The notes under the pieces are model-generated. The model was not told the origin of the DNA, searched no databases, and was given only the letters and a program-made list of their open reading frames with translations. Below, piece by piece: positions 24,424 to 33,484 of a stretch of 64,000 nt of DNA (positions within the stretch are counted from its first letter, which is position 1; the number at the start of each line of letters is the position of its first letter). The translations under genes and the position numbers were made by a program. Source of the DNA: Oscillospiraceae bacterium (GTDB taxonomy: Bacteria > Bacillota > Clostridia > Oscillospirales > Ruminococcaceae); contig CAAGBS010000058.1 of assembly GCA_900768125.1 (NCBI GenBank), positions 21,725-85,724 on the forward strand. The letters are read 5' to 3'.

Positions 24424-25628
24424 ACAGCAAAGCGATGAATCTGCTTGAAGCGCTGGGCGATATCCCGGAGGAGCTTCTTTCGGAAGCCGCTTACGAAAAG
24501 CGCCGTCCCCGCCTGTGGAAAAGGTGGATAGCCGCAGCCGCAGTGGTTGTCACGGCTGGTATCGGAGCGTCATTGCTGTACCATTATCAGAACAGTACGG
24601 CGCTGGTGGAACAGACTGAACTGCCGCTGTTTTCAGCTGGCATGGATTTTGGCGAGGGTGGACCGGGCGGCTGCTCTGAAATCACCGCTGATATCTACAG
24701 CAACAGCTGGAGAGAGAACATCAGCGTGAGCACTCTCCCGGTCTTCAAAAATCAGAACTGCGTTGACGAAGACGGCTTTGCCAGCCTGCCTTTCGACAGT
24801 ATCCGCGGGGAGCTGGTACGGCAGATGAAGACAGCGGCAGACGCGCTGGGCGCAGAGATGAATGAAAACGACATCACCGATGACCGCCGGACTAAGGAAC
24901 AGATCAGGGATTTCATAAGCATATACGGCATCGAGGATTCGGACGGCATATCCGACACCAACACTGACGCCACACGCATAAGCGTAGAAACAGAGCGCCT
25001 GCGGATAATCGTTGACAGGTCGTTCCACACCTATATCTGGTATCACCATGATTCGAGACCGGATAAGGTATACCGCTGCGGAAACTATGAGGAAGCCATG
25101 CAGACCGCCGAACAGCTTCGCCTTGACTACCCCGGGATTTTCACCGCCGCCGGAATTAAAAATCCTGTGCCGCACATAACTTCCACCGGCACAGGGTCAG
25201 GATTCAACATCACTTTCTATGAAGCAGGGAGCGACCCTGTGCAGGATATAGTAAACTCCGGGATATGCTATGTCAATTTCTACGGCTTCGACGACATGAA
25301 GCTTGACGGGATACACATACAGCGACACGATATGCTTTCCGAATATCTCGGGGACTACCCGCTGCTGACGGTCGAGGAAGCCGCTGAGCAGCTGAAATCC
25401 GGCAATTTCTACTGCTCCGACCCGCGCAGCGAGGACGTTTATCCCGACGGCTACAGCGCAGTCGCGCTGCAATACAGCTTCGGCCAGCATTCGCAGTATT
25501 TCTGTCCGTACTATATATTCTATGTGAAAATACCATACGAACCTAAGGACAGAGATAAAACAGAGTATTACAGCGTGTTCCTTGTCCCGGCAGTCCGACC
25601 GGAATATCTTATCGAAAATCAGCAGTAG
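24420..25628 (+). CDS. Membrane protein, probable anti-sigma partner
   Basis: 402 residues. Seen: a cytosolic N-terminus of about 38 residues (LLEALGDIPEELLSEA), one membrane helix near 39-58 (WIAAAAVVVTAGIGASLLY), and a large outside domain with no recognised family; it includes LTVEEAAEQLKSGNFY, a pattern seen in signal-domain proteins of Firmicutes. Translation is coupled to the sigma gene. By topology and position it should hold the sigma factor at the membrane and respond to an external signal, but no zinc-binding anti-sigma motif is visible. Confidence 0.6.
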   Translation: MNSKAMNLLEALGDIPEELLSEAAYEKRRPRLWKRWIAAAAVVVTAGIGASLLYHYQNSTALVEQTELPLFSAGMDFGEGGPGGCSEITADIYSNSWRENISVSTLPVFKNQNCVDEDGFASLPFDSIRGELVRQMKTAADALGAEMNENDITDDRRTKEQIRDFISIYGIEDSDGISDTNTDATRISVETERLRIIVDRSFHTYIWYHHDSRPDKVYRCGNYEEAMQTAEQLRLDYPGIFTAAGIKNPVPHITSTGTGSGFNITFYEAGSDPVQDIVNSGICYVNFYGFDDMKLDGIHIQRHDMLSEYLGDYPLLTVEEAAEQLKSGNFYCSDPRSEDVYPDGYSAVALQYSFGQHSQYFCPYYIFYVKIPYEPKDRDKTEYYSVFLVPAVRPEYLIENQQ

Positions 25629-25635
25629 ATAAAGC

Positions 25636-25670
25636 AAAGGCAATGCCGCGTTGGTCAGCATTGCCTTTTT
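25636..25670 (+). terminator. Intrinsic terminator of the sigma operon
   Basis: Perfect 11-bp stem AAAGGCAATGC / GCATTGCCTTT, 11-base loop, T run. Between convergent genes; it may also act on the nth operon. Confidence 0.88.
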
Positions 25671-25673
25671 GAT

Positions 25674-26351
25674 TTATTTTTTCGTCCCCGCCCGGAACGA
25701 CTTTACAGGCTTATCCTTGCTGGGACAGACGTTCCGTAGCACGCACAGTTCGCATTTTGGCACCCTTGCGTCGCAGACATCGCGCCCGTGGTGCACCAGC
25801 CGGTGGCAGAACATCAGCCCCTCCTCCGGCGGGATAAGTTCCCGAAGCTGCTTTTCAACGACTCCCGCGTCAGTGGAATCCGCAAGCCCCAGGCGGTTCG
25901 ACAGCCTTATCACATGCGTGTCGCACACCATCGCCGGCTTGCCGTACAGGTCGCCTACGATGAGATTTGCGGTCTTTCGCCCTACTCCGGGGAGTTTCGT
26001 CAGTTCCTCGATGCTGTCCGGAACTTTACCGCCGTACACATCGCGCAGCATTGCGCACATGCCGACTATATCCTGCGCCTTGGTCTTGTACAAGCCGCAG
26101 GTGCGTATATATTCCTCCACTTCGCGCACGTCCGCGTCCGCGAACGCTTCAATGCTCGGGAAGCGCTCAAACAGCGCCGGAGTCACCATATTCACGCGCT
26201 TATCCGTGCACTGCGCCGAAAGCCGCGTTGCGATAAGCAGTTCGTGCGGTTTTTCATAGATGAGCGCGCACTTCACGTCCGGGTATTCGCCGCGGAGAAG
26301 TTCTATGACCTCAGCGGCGCGCTTTTTCTTTGTCTGTGATACTCGTGCCAT
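25674..26351 (-). CDS. nth: Endonuclease III (DNA glycosylase/AP lyase)
   Basis: 225 residues. Removes oxidised pyrimidines from DNA. Seen: helix-hairpin-helix with LPGVGRKTANLIVGD near 113 containing the catalytic Lys, catalytic Asp in VCDTHVIRLSNRLGL near 138, and a C-x6-C-x2-C-x5-C iron-sulfur loop near the C-terminus. Start ATG 26351 overlaps the upstream stop (TGATG) and has an AGAGGA site; a longer frame to 26423 lies inside the upstream gene and is not needed. Last gene of the metG operon. Confidence 0.96.
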   Translation of the reverse strand: MARVSQTKKKRAAEVIELLRGEYPDVKCALIYEKPHELLIATRLSAQCTDKRVNMVTPALFERFPSIEAFADADVREVEEYIRTCGLYKTKAQDIVGMCAMLRDVYGGKVPDSIEELTKLPGVGRKTANLIVGDLYGKPAMVCDTHVIRLSNRLGLADSTDAGVVEKQLRELIPPEEGLMFCHRLVHHGRDVCDARVPKCELCVLRNVCPSKDKPVKSFRAGTKK

Positions 26352-27340
26352 CAGTCGCTGTCCTCTTGCGGTTCCTGCTTGACGGTCTGCGGCGCCCTGG
26401 ACGCGCGCACCTTTTTTATGCACCTGTCCTCGACCTGTATTACCACAAGCTTCACACCCTCATACTCCACGCTTGGCGGAGTTATCTCGTCGCCCTCCGG
26501 GATATATCCCAGCTTATCCGTGATGAATCCCGCTATGGTCTCATATTCGTGCTCATCGGGAAGTTCCGCGCCGAAAAGCCGGAACACCTCGTCCGGGTCG
26601 GCCTCGCCGTCAACGTCATACTGGTCCTCGCCGACCTTGACTATCTCGGACTTCTCATCGTCATACTCGTCCTGGATATTGCCCATGACCGCTTCGATGA
26701 TGTCCTCCAGCGTGACTATACCCGCAGTTCCGCCGTACTCATCGGCGACAACAGCCATTCCGGATTTCAGGCTGGTCAGCGACTTGAAGACATCAGAGCA
26801 GGGACATGACTCCGGCACGAAATTTACGCTGCGTACAAAATCGTGCACATCGAATCCGTCAAGGCTTGCCTTATCCTTTCCGACAAGGCACAGCAGATCC
26901 TTCACGATGATTATTCCGACTATCTTATCTATGCTGCCCTCGTAGACCGGTATTCTTGAAAATCCCATATCAAGCGCCAGGTAGATGATATCGTCAAGCC
27001 CGACCGACATATCAACGCCGACTATATTCGTGCGGTGGGTCATTACGTCCCCGGCGGTGAGGTCCTTGAACTCGAAGATGTTGTTTATCATCTGCGCGGA
27101 GCTTTCCTCGATGACGTTTTCGCCGTCGCCGTCGTCAGGGGTCTGCGCCAGGGCGTTCACCATGTCGAGCACCTCGTCCTCCGTTACCGCGATGTAGTCC
27201 GAGCCAAGGCACTTCCTGAGAAGCTTTGTGATACCCTTGTTCAGCGCCACCAGCCAGCCGAGGAAGAACCTCGCCGCCCTGTGTCCGTCCTGTTTTTCGC
27301 TCTCGTTCTGGGTGTTACTTCGATTGCCGTCTGCGTCCAT
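26351..27340 (-). CDS. CorC/HlyC-family CBS-domain protein
   Basis: 329 residues. Seen: an N-terminal region of about 50 residues with weak hydrophobicity, a pair of CBS domains (about 95-215; DVMTHRTNIVGV and DEYGGTAGIVTLEDIIEAV are the family signatures), and a C-terminal CorC_HlyC domain. It lacks the four-helix DUF21 membrane part of larger members, as in short CorC proteins linked to Mg/Co efflux. GGAGGACAC precedes ATG. Confidence 0.85.
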   Translation of the reverse strand: MDADGNRSNTQNESEKQDGHRAARFFLGWLVALNKGITKLLRKCLGSDYIAVTEDEVLDMVNALAQTPDDGDGENVIEESSAQMINNIFEFKDLTAGDVMTHRTNIVGVDMSVGLDDIIYLALDMGFSRIPVYEGSIDKIVGIIIVKDLLCLVGKDKASLDGFDVHDFVRSVNFVPESCPCSDVFKSLTSLKSGMAVVADEYGGTAGIVTLEDIIEAVMGNIQDEYDDEKSEIVKVGEDQYDVDGEADPDEVFRLFGAELPDEHEYETIAGFITDKLGYIPEGDEITPPSVEYEGVKLVVIQVEDRCIKKVRASRAPQTVKQEPQEDSD

Positions 27341-27356
27341 GTGTCCTCCGATAGAA

Positions 27357-27815
27357 TCAGTTCAAAATAAGCTCCATGTGTTCCTCAGAACCATGGAAAT
27401 CCAACGTTTCATACAATGGTCTGCCGCTTTCGGTCGCGTCAAGCGTTATGCTTGTCGCACCGCGCCGGCGCGCTTCGTCAAGCAGGAACGCCATCATTTT
27501 ACGTGCCGCTCCCATTCTGCGGAACTCTGCGCGGGTGTACACGTTCATGATATGCGCCCTCTTGCCGGACGGGTGGGAATAAGTCGGCATGACCGTCAGC
27601 CAGCAGATAGTGGCGCACCCCGCGAGCCTTTCCCCGCAGTACGCCAGCGCTGTAGTCTGGTCGCCGCCGCTGAAATACTCCTCGGATAGCCGCATTATCT
27701 CGTCCGAAATGCCGCTCTCCGGAACGCCGTTCACTATAGCCAGCATTTCCCGGCGTATGGCAAGCAGCTCCGGCATATCGTCCGCAAGCGCTTTTCTGAC
27801 TGTTATACTGCTCAT
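27357..27815 (-). CDS. GNAT-family N-acetyltransferase
   Basis: 152 residues. Seen: the acetyl-CoA loop region with IMNVYTRAEFRRMGAARKMM (Arg-x-x-Gly-x-Ala pattern) near 85-104, and an N-terminal SSITVRKALADD start typical of GNAT proteins. Start at ATG 27815, which overlaps the tatD stop as ATGA; a longer frame to 27848 is unlikely. Substrate unknown. Confidence 0.85.
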   Translation of the reverse strand: MSSITVRKALADDMPELLAIRREMLAIVNGVPESGISDEIMRLSEEYFSGGDQTTALAYCGERLAGCATICWLTVMPTYSHPSGKRAHIMNVYTRAEFRRMGAARKMMAFLLDEARRRGATSITLDATESGRPLYETLDFHGSEEHMELILN

Positions 27816-28570
27816 ACCCTGAAAATCCTTTCGCCGTTCTCCCGGCATATCCTTATCATTTCCTCAGCGGAAACGCCTTTAAGCTCCGCCATTCTTGCGG
27901 CGGTGTACTTTATCATGCCGCTGTGGGACTTCTCCCCGCGATGCGGCACCGGAGCCATATACGGGCAGTCCGTTTCGAGGAGCAGCCTGTCCATCGGGAC
28001 CGCTTCGCAAGCCGCCCACGCCTTTTTGGAATTTTTGAACGTGAGCACCCCGGTGAACCCAACGTACATTCCGAGCCTTACTACTTCCTCCGCGACCTCG
28101 GGGCTGTAGGAGAAGCAGTGCATGACCCCTGCGGGCTTATACTCCCGCAGCAGCGCCATGGTGTCCTCGCAGGCGTCCCGGCTGTGGATTATCACCGGCA
28201 TGTCAAGCTTCTTCGCAAGCTGAAGCTGCCTTTCGAACACCTCAGCCTGCAAAGCCTTGTCGCAGCCCTCGTAATGCCGGTCGAGACCTATCTCACCGAG
28301 CGCTTTCACGCGGGGGGAACCGAGCATTCCCTCCAGCTGACCGAGCCAGTCGGCGGGAAGCCCCTCGCAGTTCTCCGGGTGCACTCCGACCGCCGCCCAT
28401 ACGAACGGATACTGCTCCGCAAGCTGCATTTCCTCCCGGGAAGAATCCAGGTCGTAGCCCACCGCCATTATCTTCTCCACGCCCGCCTCTGACATGCTGG
28501 AAAGCAGCGGGTGAAGCGCTTCGCCGAAGTCGCTTTTTACATAGTGCGCGTGAGTGTCAAATATCGCCAT
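27812..28570 (-). CDS. tatD: TatD-family metal-dependent hydrolase
   Basis: 252 residues, normal length. Seen: DTHAHY near 4-9, EIGLDRHY near 92, HSRD near 127, HCFS near 152 and ETDCPYMAP near 200, the full metal-binding set. Family members act as 3'-5' exonucleases or deoxyribonucleases in DNA repair. It lies directly after metG and an unknown gene, a common Firmicutes order; the unknown gene overlaps it by 14 nt. Confidence 0.95.
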   Translation of the reverse strand: MAIFDTHAHYVKSDFGEALHPLLSSMSEAGVEKIMAVGYDLDSSREEMQLAEQYPFVWAAVGVHPENCEGLPADWLGQLEGMLGSPRVKALGEIGLDRHYEGCDKALQAEVFERQLQLAKKLDMPVIIHSRDACEDTMALLREYKPAGVMHCFSYSPEVAEEVVRLGMYVGFTGVLTFKNSKKAWAACEAVPMDRLLLETDCPYMAPVPHRGEKSHSGMIKYTAARMAELKGVSAEEMIRICRENGERIFRV

Positions 28571-29210
28571 TGTTCACCTTGTTGAAATAATTGTCCATTA
28601 TAAGCTGGCGGGTCTCATAGCTTTCCAGCGGGAGATGTCCGCGCCCTCCGAAAAGCTGCTCCGTTTCGCTGAAAGCGCCGCGGAAGCTCCTGTCGAGCAG
28701 TTTCTGCTTGTCGCCGTCTATTGAAACGCAGTTGAAGAACAGCACCATTCTGTCCGCTGTGTTCTCCGCAGTCCAGTACTGCGGGGAGTTTTCATCAGCG
28801 GCTGAGTTGCCGTAAAGCTGCCGTATCTGCCCGAGGAGTTCCTCGGCGTAAAGCTTCGCGCCTACGCTCGGGACATTCCCGGACAATACCTCGCCCTGCT
28901 TCACCAGCATTGCGCGGATTATGTGCTGAACGCCCTGGGTAAGAAGCTCTGCGCGCCCCTTTCCCTCGTTCTGCTTCACAGCGCCGACTTTATCCTCGCT
29001 GTTCTCGCGCTGGGTGAGATTGTTGTCGCTCGCCTGCTTCTGGGCTGATCTCTTGGTATACGCCGGAGTGAACGCCGCTTCTGATTTTATGAATGCGTCG
29101 GTATGGTCCGCCGCAAGGGTAGAAGACTTCTCCTGCGTGCGGTGCTCTGACGAATGAGTCAGCGTAGTACGGCTTATAGACGAAATATCCGCCATTCTCG
29201 AAATATCCAA
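28557..29210 (-). CDS. Uncharacterised protein between metG and tatD
   Basis: 217 residues, soluble, no recognised family. The N-terminal 80 residues are polar and rich in Ser, Thr and Lys (probably disordered); the rest is helical, with AELLTQGVQHIIRAML and LYAEELLGQIRQLYG. One Cys pair is absent. The most likely start is TTG 29210, close after a GGGGGTGG site; an ATG at 29195 is the alternative. Its stop lies inside the tatD start region, so the two are translationally linked. Confidence 0.65.
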   Translation of the reverse strand: MDISRMADISSISRTTLTHSSEHRTQEKSSTLAADHTDAFIKSEAAFTPAYTKRSAQKQASDNNLTQRENSEDKVGAVKQNEGKGRAELLTQGVQHIIRAMLVKQGEVLSGNVPSVGAKLYAEELLGQIRQLYGNSAADENSPQYWTAENTADRMVLFFNCVSIDGDKQKLLDRSFRGAFSETEQLFGGRGHLPLESYETRQLIMDNYFNKVNNGDI

Positions 29211-29252
29211 AAAACCACCCCCAGAAAATATAGTCCGACTTTGATTCCGGAT

Positions 29253-31196
29253 TTATCTGATCGTGCTTCCGTTAGGTACGTCCTTGTCAAGGAACAGTAC
29301 TCTTACATCATTATCGCCTGCGTCGCACGCGAGTATCATGCCCTCGCTGAGTTCGCCGCAGAGCTTCGCGGGAGCAAGGTTAGCCACGAATACTATCTTC
29401 TTTCCGATGAGATCCTCCGGCTGATACCAGGAAGCGATACCGGAAACTATCTGTCTGCCGTGTCTGCCGTCGTCAACGGTGAGCTTCAGCAGCTTCTTGG
29501 ACTTCTTCACTTTTTCGCAGGCGGTTATCTCGCCGCTGCGCAGCTTTACCTCTCCGAACTGGTCGATGGTGATGATGTTTGCCTTGTCGAGGTCTTCGTC
29601 CTCGCGGATAGTCTTGGCGGGAGTGAGCAGGCTGTTGAGTTCGTCTATCTCCTTTTCCATGTCTATTCTCGGGAACAGCACCTCGCCCTTGTGAACAGTC
29701 ACGTTCTGCGGAAGAACGCCGAACGCACCCAGGGTATCATAAGCGGTCATGCTCTCGTCAGCGCCTATCTGCTGCCATACCTTGGGCATGGTCTTGGGCA
29801 TGAACGGGAACAGCAGACCGGAGCATATACGAATGCTTTCCAGCAGGTTGTAAAGCACAGCCGCAAGTCTCGGCATGTTTTCCTCGCTCTTTGCAAGCAC
29901 CCACGGAGCAGTCTCGTCGATATACTTGTTCGCGCGGGAGACCACCTTGAATATCTCCTCCAGCGCCTTGGAAAGCTGCGCTTCCTCGATAAGCTTTGAA
30001 ACCGGCTCCTTCAGCGCCGCAGCCATCGTGCGCAGCTCATCGTCGATAGGCTCCGCTTTCTTTTCCTCGGGGAGCGAGCCGCCGAAGTACTTGTCAGCCA
30101 TCGCAACGGTTCTGGAAACAAGATTTCCGAGGTCGTTGGCGAGGTCGGTGTTGATGCGTCCTATCATTATCTCGTTGGAGAAGTTGCAGTCGGAGCCGTA
30201 GGGCATGTCGCGGAGTATCTGGTAGCGCACCGCGTCAGAACCGTAGCGCTCCGCGAGCACGAACGGGTCGATAACGTTGCCCAGGGACTTTGACATCTTC
30301 TGACCGTTGAAGTTTATCCAGCCGTGACCGTAAAGGTGCTTAGGAAGCGGCAGGTCGAGCATCATGAGAATGATGGGCCATACAATGGAGTGGAAGCGCA
30401 CTATCTCCTTTGCAGTCATGTGCAGGTCAGCCGGCCAGTACTTGCTGAAATCGTCGTACTTGTCGTTGTCGTAGCCCAGCGCGGTGATATAGTTGGAAAG
30501 CGCGTCTACCCAGACGTACACAACGTGTCCGGGGTCAAAATCCACCGGAACGCCCCACTTGAAGCTGGTTCTGGATACGCACAGGTCTTCCAGTCCCGGC
30601 TTGATGAAGTTGTTTACCATCTCGTTCACGCGGCTCTTGGGCTGGAGGTAGTCGGTCTCGGTGAGGAACTTCTCCACCTTCTCGGCGTAATCGGACAGGC
30701 GCAGGAAATAGGCCTCCTCATGCGCGTCGATGACGTCTCTGCCGCAGTCGGGGCACTTGCCGTCAACAAGCTGGCTCTCGGTCCAGAAGCTCTCGCAGGG
30801 GGTGCAGTACTTGCCGGTGTACTCGCCCTTGTAGATGTAGCCCTTGTCGTAGAGGGTCTTGAATATCTTCTGCACGGCGGAAACATGGTAGTCGTCGGTG
30901 GTGCGGATAAATCTGTCGTAGCTTATCCCCATCGTCTCCCACAGGCGCTTGAAGTTCGCGACTATCTCGTCAACGTACTCCTTCGGGGTAACGCCCTTTT
31001 CCTCTGCTTTAAGCTCTATCTTCTGACCGTGCTCGTCCGTTCCGGTGAGGAACATTACGTCATAGCCCTGCATTCTCTTGAATCTTGCGATGGTGTCGCA
31101 TGCCACGGTGGTGTAGCAGTGACCGATATGCGGATTCCCCGATGGGTAGTAGATCGGGGTGGTGATGTAATATTTTCCCTTGCTGCAATTACACAT
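29253..31196 (-). CDS. metG: Methionyl-tRNA synthetase
   Basis: 647 residues. Charges tRNA-Met. Seen: HIGH-type motif YPSGNPHIGH near 20, zinc loop CTPCE ... CPDCGRD (about 127-147), KMSKSLGNVIDP near 298, an anticodon-binding helical domain, and a C-terminal OB-fold tRNA-binding domain (about 540-647). The MetG1 type with C-terminal extension. AAAGAGG lies 9 nt before ATG. First gene of the operon, behind a short leader with no T-box. Confidence 0.97.
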   Translation of the reverse strand: MCNCSKGKYYITTPIYYPSGNPHIGHCYTTVACDTIARFKRMQGYDVMFLTGTDEHGQKIELKAEEKGVTPKEYVDEIVANFKRLWETMGISYDRFIRTTDDYHVSAVQKIFKTLYDKGYIYKGEYTGKYCTPCESFWTESQLVDGKCPDCGRDVIDAHEEAYFLRLSDYAEKVEKFLTETDYLQPKSRVNEMVNNFIKPGLEDLCVSRTSFKWGVPVDFDPGHVVYVWVDALSNYITALGYDNDKYDDFSKYWPADLHMTAKEIVRFHSIVWPIILMMLDLPLPKHLYGHGWINFNGQKMSKSLGNVIDPFVLAERYGSDAVRYQILRDMPYGSDCNFSNEIMIGRINTDLANDLGNLVSRTVAMADKYFGGSLPEEKKAEPIDDELRTMAAALKEPVSKLIEEAQLSKALEEIFKVVSRANKYIDETAPWVLAKSEENMPRLAAVLYNLLESIRICSGLLFPFMPKTMPKVWQQIGADESMTAYDTLGAFGVLPQNVTVHKGEVLFPRIDMEKEIDELNSLLTPAKTIREDEDLDKANIITIDQFGEVKLRSGEITACEKVKKSKKLLKLTVDDGRHGRQIVSGIASWYQPEDLIGKKIVFVANLAPAKLCGELSEGMILACDAGDNDVRVLFLDKDVPNGSTIR

Positions 31197-31277
31197 TGTT
31201 ATTATTACCTCTTTTTCTACTTGTAGTGATAATCAACAGGATACCATGTCCATTGAAGATTATTATTGTGCTATTTT

Positions 31278-31306
31278 ATTATATTACTTTTCACTGCAAT
31301 TTGCAA
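31278..31306 (-). promoter_or_regulatory. Sigma-A promoter of the metG operon
   Basis: Minus-strand TTGCAA (31306-31301), 17-base spacer, TATAAT (31283-31278). Leader about 75 nt. Confidence 0.82.
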
Positions 31307-31354
31307 GCATACCGAAAAAAATAAAGGAATTTTTACATAATAGATAAAAAACCC

Positions 31355-31383
31355 TTGATTTTTTCTGAATTTTTTAGTACAAT
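31355..31383 (+). promoter_or_regulatory. Sigma-A promoter of the CdaR-like gene
   Basis: TTGATT (31355-31360), 17-base spacer, TACAAT (31378-31383). The leader (about 137 nt) has a hairpin GACCC-AGAG-GGGTC near 31469 nested in an outer CCGTC / GGACGG pairing. Confidence 0.75.
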
Positions 31384-31526
31384 ATAGATTAGAGATATAT
31401 GTCCGTCTATAATAAAGGCGGCAGGAAAAATATACGGCTTATCCGCTGTGCGCCGTCTGACCCAGAGGGGTCTGTGACAGGGACGGAGCGGGCAGGACAG
31501 CCGCGCTTCAGGAAAGAGGTACAAAA

Positions 31527-32612
31527 ATGTCAAACAGACTTTTTCAGGGCATTGTCCATCAGATGAAGGACGCAGTTAACCGCGTTATCGGAGTTATCGA
31601 CGAAAACGGCACAATCATCGCGTGCAGCGATCTCACAAGGGTAGGCGGCGGCAACGACTTCTTCCCGATAGAGCTTGGCGATTCCCATGAGGTCTTCATT
31701 CGTGACGGATATACTTACAAGCCTTTCGGCATACATGTAAAGCCCGACTACGCCGTATTTGTGGAGGGCACGGACGAGCCTGCGGGGAAGTACGCGAGCG
31801 TTATCGCCATCTCCCTGTCCGGCATCAAGCAGTACTATGACGAGAAGTACGACCGCAACAACTTCGTCAAGAACATAATCCTCGACAACGTACTGCCCGG
31901 CGATATCAGCCTCAAGGCGCGCGAGCTTCACTTCAACTCCGATATCAGCAGAGTGGTGTTCCTCATCAGCGTCATCTCCTCCAACGATGTTTCCGCTTAC
32001 GACGTTATACAGAACCTCTTCCCGGACAAGAACAAGGATTTCGTATTCAACATCACTGAAAACGACATAGTTCTCGTCAAGGAAGTAAAGAACAACATCG
32101 ACGTGCGCGACCTCGAAAAGCTGGCGCGCTCCATTTCGGACACGCTGTCCAGCGAGTTTTTCACCAAGGTCAACGTTGGCATCGGTACTCCGGTCGTCGG
32201 CGTAAAGGACCTCGCACGCTCGTTCAAGGAGGCTCAGACCGCCCTTGAGGTCGGAAAGGTATTCGACACCGACAAGAACATCGTAAGCTACGACAACCTC
32301 GGTATCGCAAGACTTATCTACCACCTGCCCACCACCCTGTGCGAGACGTTCTTAAAGGAAGTCTTCAAGAAGAACTCCATTGAGTCCCTCGACCACGAGA
32401 CCCTGTTCACCATTCAGAAGTTCTTCGAGAACAGCCTGAACGTGTCCGAGACCTCCAGAAAGCTGTTCGTACACCGCAACACGCTGGTTTACCGTCTGGA
32501 CAAGATCAAGAAGCTGACAGGTCTCGATCTGCGCGAGTTCGACCACGCTATAATCTTCAAGATAGCGCTGATGGTCAAGAAATACCTCGCCGCAAACCCC
32601 ACAAAGTTCTGA
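31527..32612 (+). CDS. CdaR/PucR-family transcriptional regulator
   Basis: 361 residues. Seen: an N-terminal region (about 1-110) like the sugar-diacid recognition domain of CdaR (VIGVIDENGTIIACSD), a middle GGDEF-like degenerate domain (about 130-270), and a C-terminal PucR helix-turn-helix (SETSRKLFVHRNTLVYRLDK near 313-332). CdaR proteins activate use of glucarate or galactarate; no such enzymes lie nearby, so ligand and targets are unknown. AAAGAGG precedes ATG. Confidence 0.83.
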   Translation: MSNRLFQGIVHQMKDAVNRVIGVIDENGTIIACSDLTRVGGGNDFFPIELGDSHEVFIRDGYTYKPFGIHVKPDYAVFVEGTDEPAGKYASVIAISLSGIKQYYDEKYDRNNFVKNIILDNVLPGDISLKARELHFNSDISRVVFLISVISSNDVSAYDVIQNLFPDKNKDFVFNITENDIVLVKEVKNNIDVRDLEKLARSISDTLSSEFFTKVNVGIGTPVVGVKDLARSFKEAQTALEVGKVFDTDKNIVSYDNLGIARLIYHLPTTLCETFLKEVFKKNSIESLDHETLFTIQKFFENSLNVSETSRKLFVHRNTLVYRLDKIKKLTGLDLREFDHAIIFKIALMVKKYLAANPTKF

Positions 32613-32640
32613 TGGGGCTGGCGTAATCACTGCAGAATCT

Positions 32641-32669
32641 GGCTGCCCCGAATTATCGGGACAGCCTTT
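32641..32669 (+). terminator. Probable terminator of the CdaR-like gene
   Basis: Stem GGCTG-C-CCCGA / TCGGG-A-CAGCC with a four-base loop, but only a weak T tail (TTTG). Confidence 0.55.
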
Positions 32670-32791
32670 GAAGTGTAATAGGGGGACAAAATTTCCGGAA
32701 AAGAGACAGGAAAAGCCCCCTGCCGCACAAAAAATTCAGGCAATTTCCATTAACTTTTGGGGAAAACACAGATAGTTCCGAGGGAGAAAAT

Positions 32792-33484
32792 ATGGTAGAA
32801 TTAAAGAATGTCAACGTGCATTACTCCAGCGGAGTAGACGCACTGCAGAATATCAATCTCCGGATAAACGACGGGGAATTTGTATTCATCGTCGGAGGAA
32901 GCGGCGCGGGCAAGTCCACGCTCGTGAAACTCATGACCCGCGAGATAACCCCCACAGAGGGCAGAGTGTTCGTAAACGGCTACAACCTCAGCAAGACAAA
33001 GGGCAACAAGATAGCGAAGTTCCGCCGCTCTATCGGCATGGTGTTCCAGGACTTCAGGCTGATACAGGAACTGAACGTCTACGAAAACGTCGCGTTCGTG
33101 CTGCGTATCGCGGACCAGAGCACCCGGTTCATCAGACAGCGCGTTCCAAACGTGCTGAATCTTGTCGGTCTCGGCGCGAAAGCCCGCAGCAAGCCCCGGG
33201 AGCTTTCCGGCGGCGAGCAGCAGCGAGTTGCGATAGCAAGGGCGCTGGCAAACGACCCCGGGCTCATCATCGCGGACGAGCCTACCGGCAACATCGACCC
33301 GCAGCTTTCCTACGAAATAGTCGAACTGCTGAGAAAGATAAACCGCCAGAACGGCACCACGATAATCATGGTAACGCATGAGCACGACCTGGTGAAATAC
33401 TTCGGCGGCAGAATAATCAACATCGAAAACGGCTCTATCACGTTCGATGAGAATATCGGAGGTGCTTCAGATGAGGACGAGTAA
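32792..33484 (+). CDS. ftsE: Cell division ABC ATPase FtsE
   Basis: 230 residues. Pairs with FtsX to control peptidoglycan hydrolases at the division septum. Seen: Walker A GGSGAGKST near 35, Q-loop MVFQDFRL near 90, signature LSGGEQQRVAIARAL near 138, Walker B LIIADEPTGNIDP near 160, and H-loop MVTHEHD near 193. GAGGGAGAAAAT precedes ATG. The 3' end overlaps ftsX by 14 nt. Confidence 0.97.
   Translation: MVELKNVNVHYSSGVDALQNINLRINDGEFVFIVGGSGAGKSTLVKLMTREITPTEGRVFVNGYNLSKTKGNKIAKFRRSIGMVFQDFRLIQELNVYENVAFVLRIADQSTRFIRQRVPNVLNLVGLGAKARSKPRELSGGEQQRVAIARALANDPGLIIADEPTGNIDPQLSYEIVELLRKINRQNGTTIIMVTHEHDLVKYFGGRIINIENGSITFDENIGGASDEDE

Noticed and set aside
31197..31271. T-box or SAM riboswitch in front of metG
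   Set aside because: Leader is about 75 nt, too short for a T-box, with no terminator or T-box sequence.
32654..32791. Promoter for ftsE
   Set aside because: No pair of -35 and -10 elements with good spacing was found in the gap.
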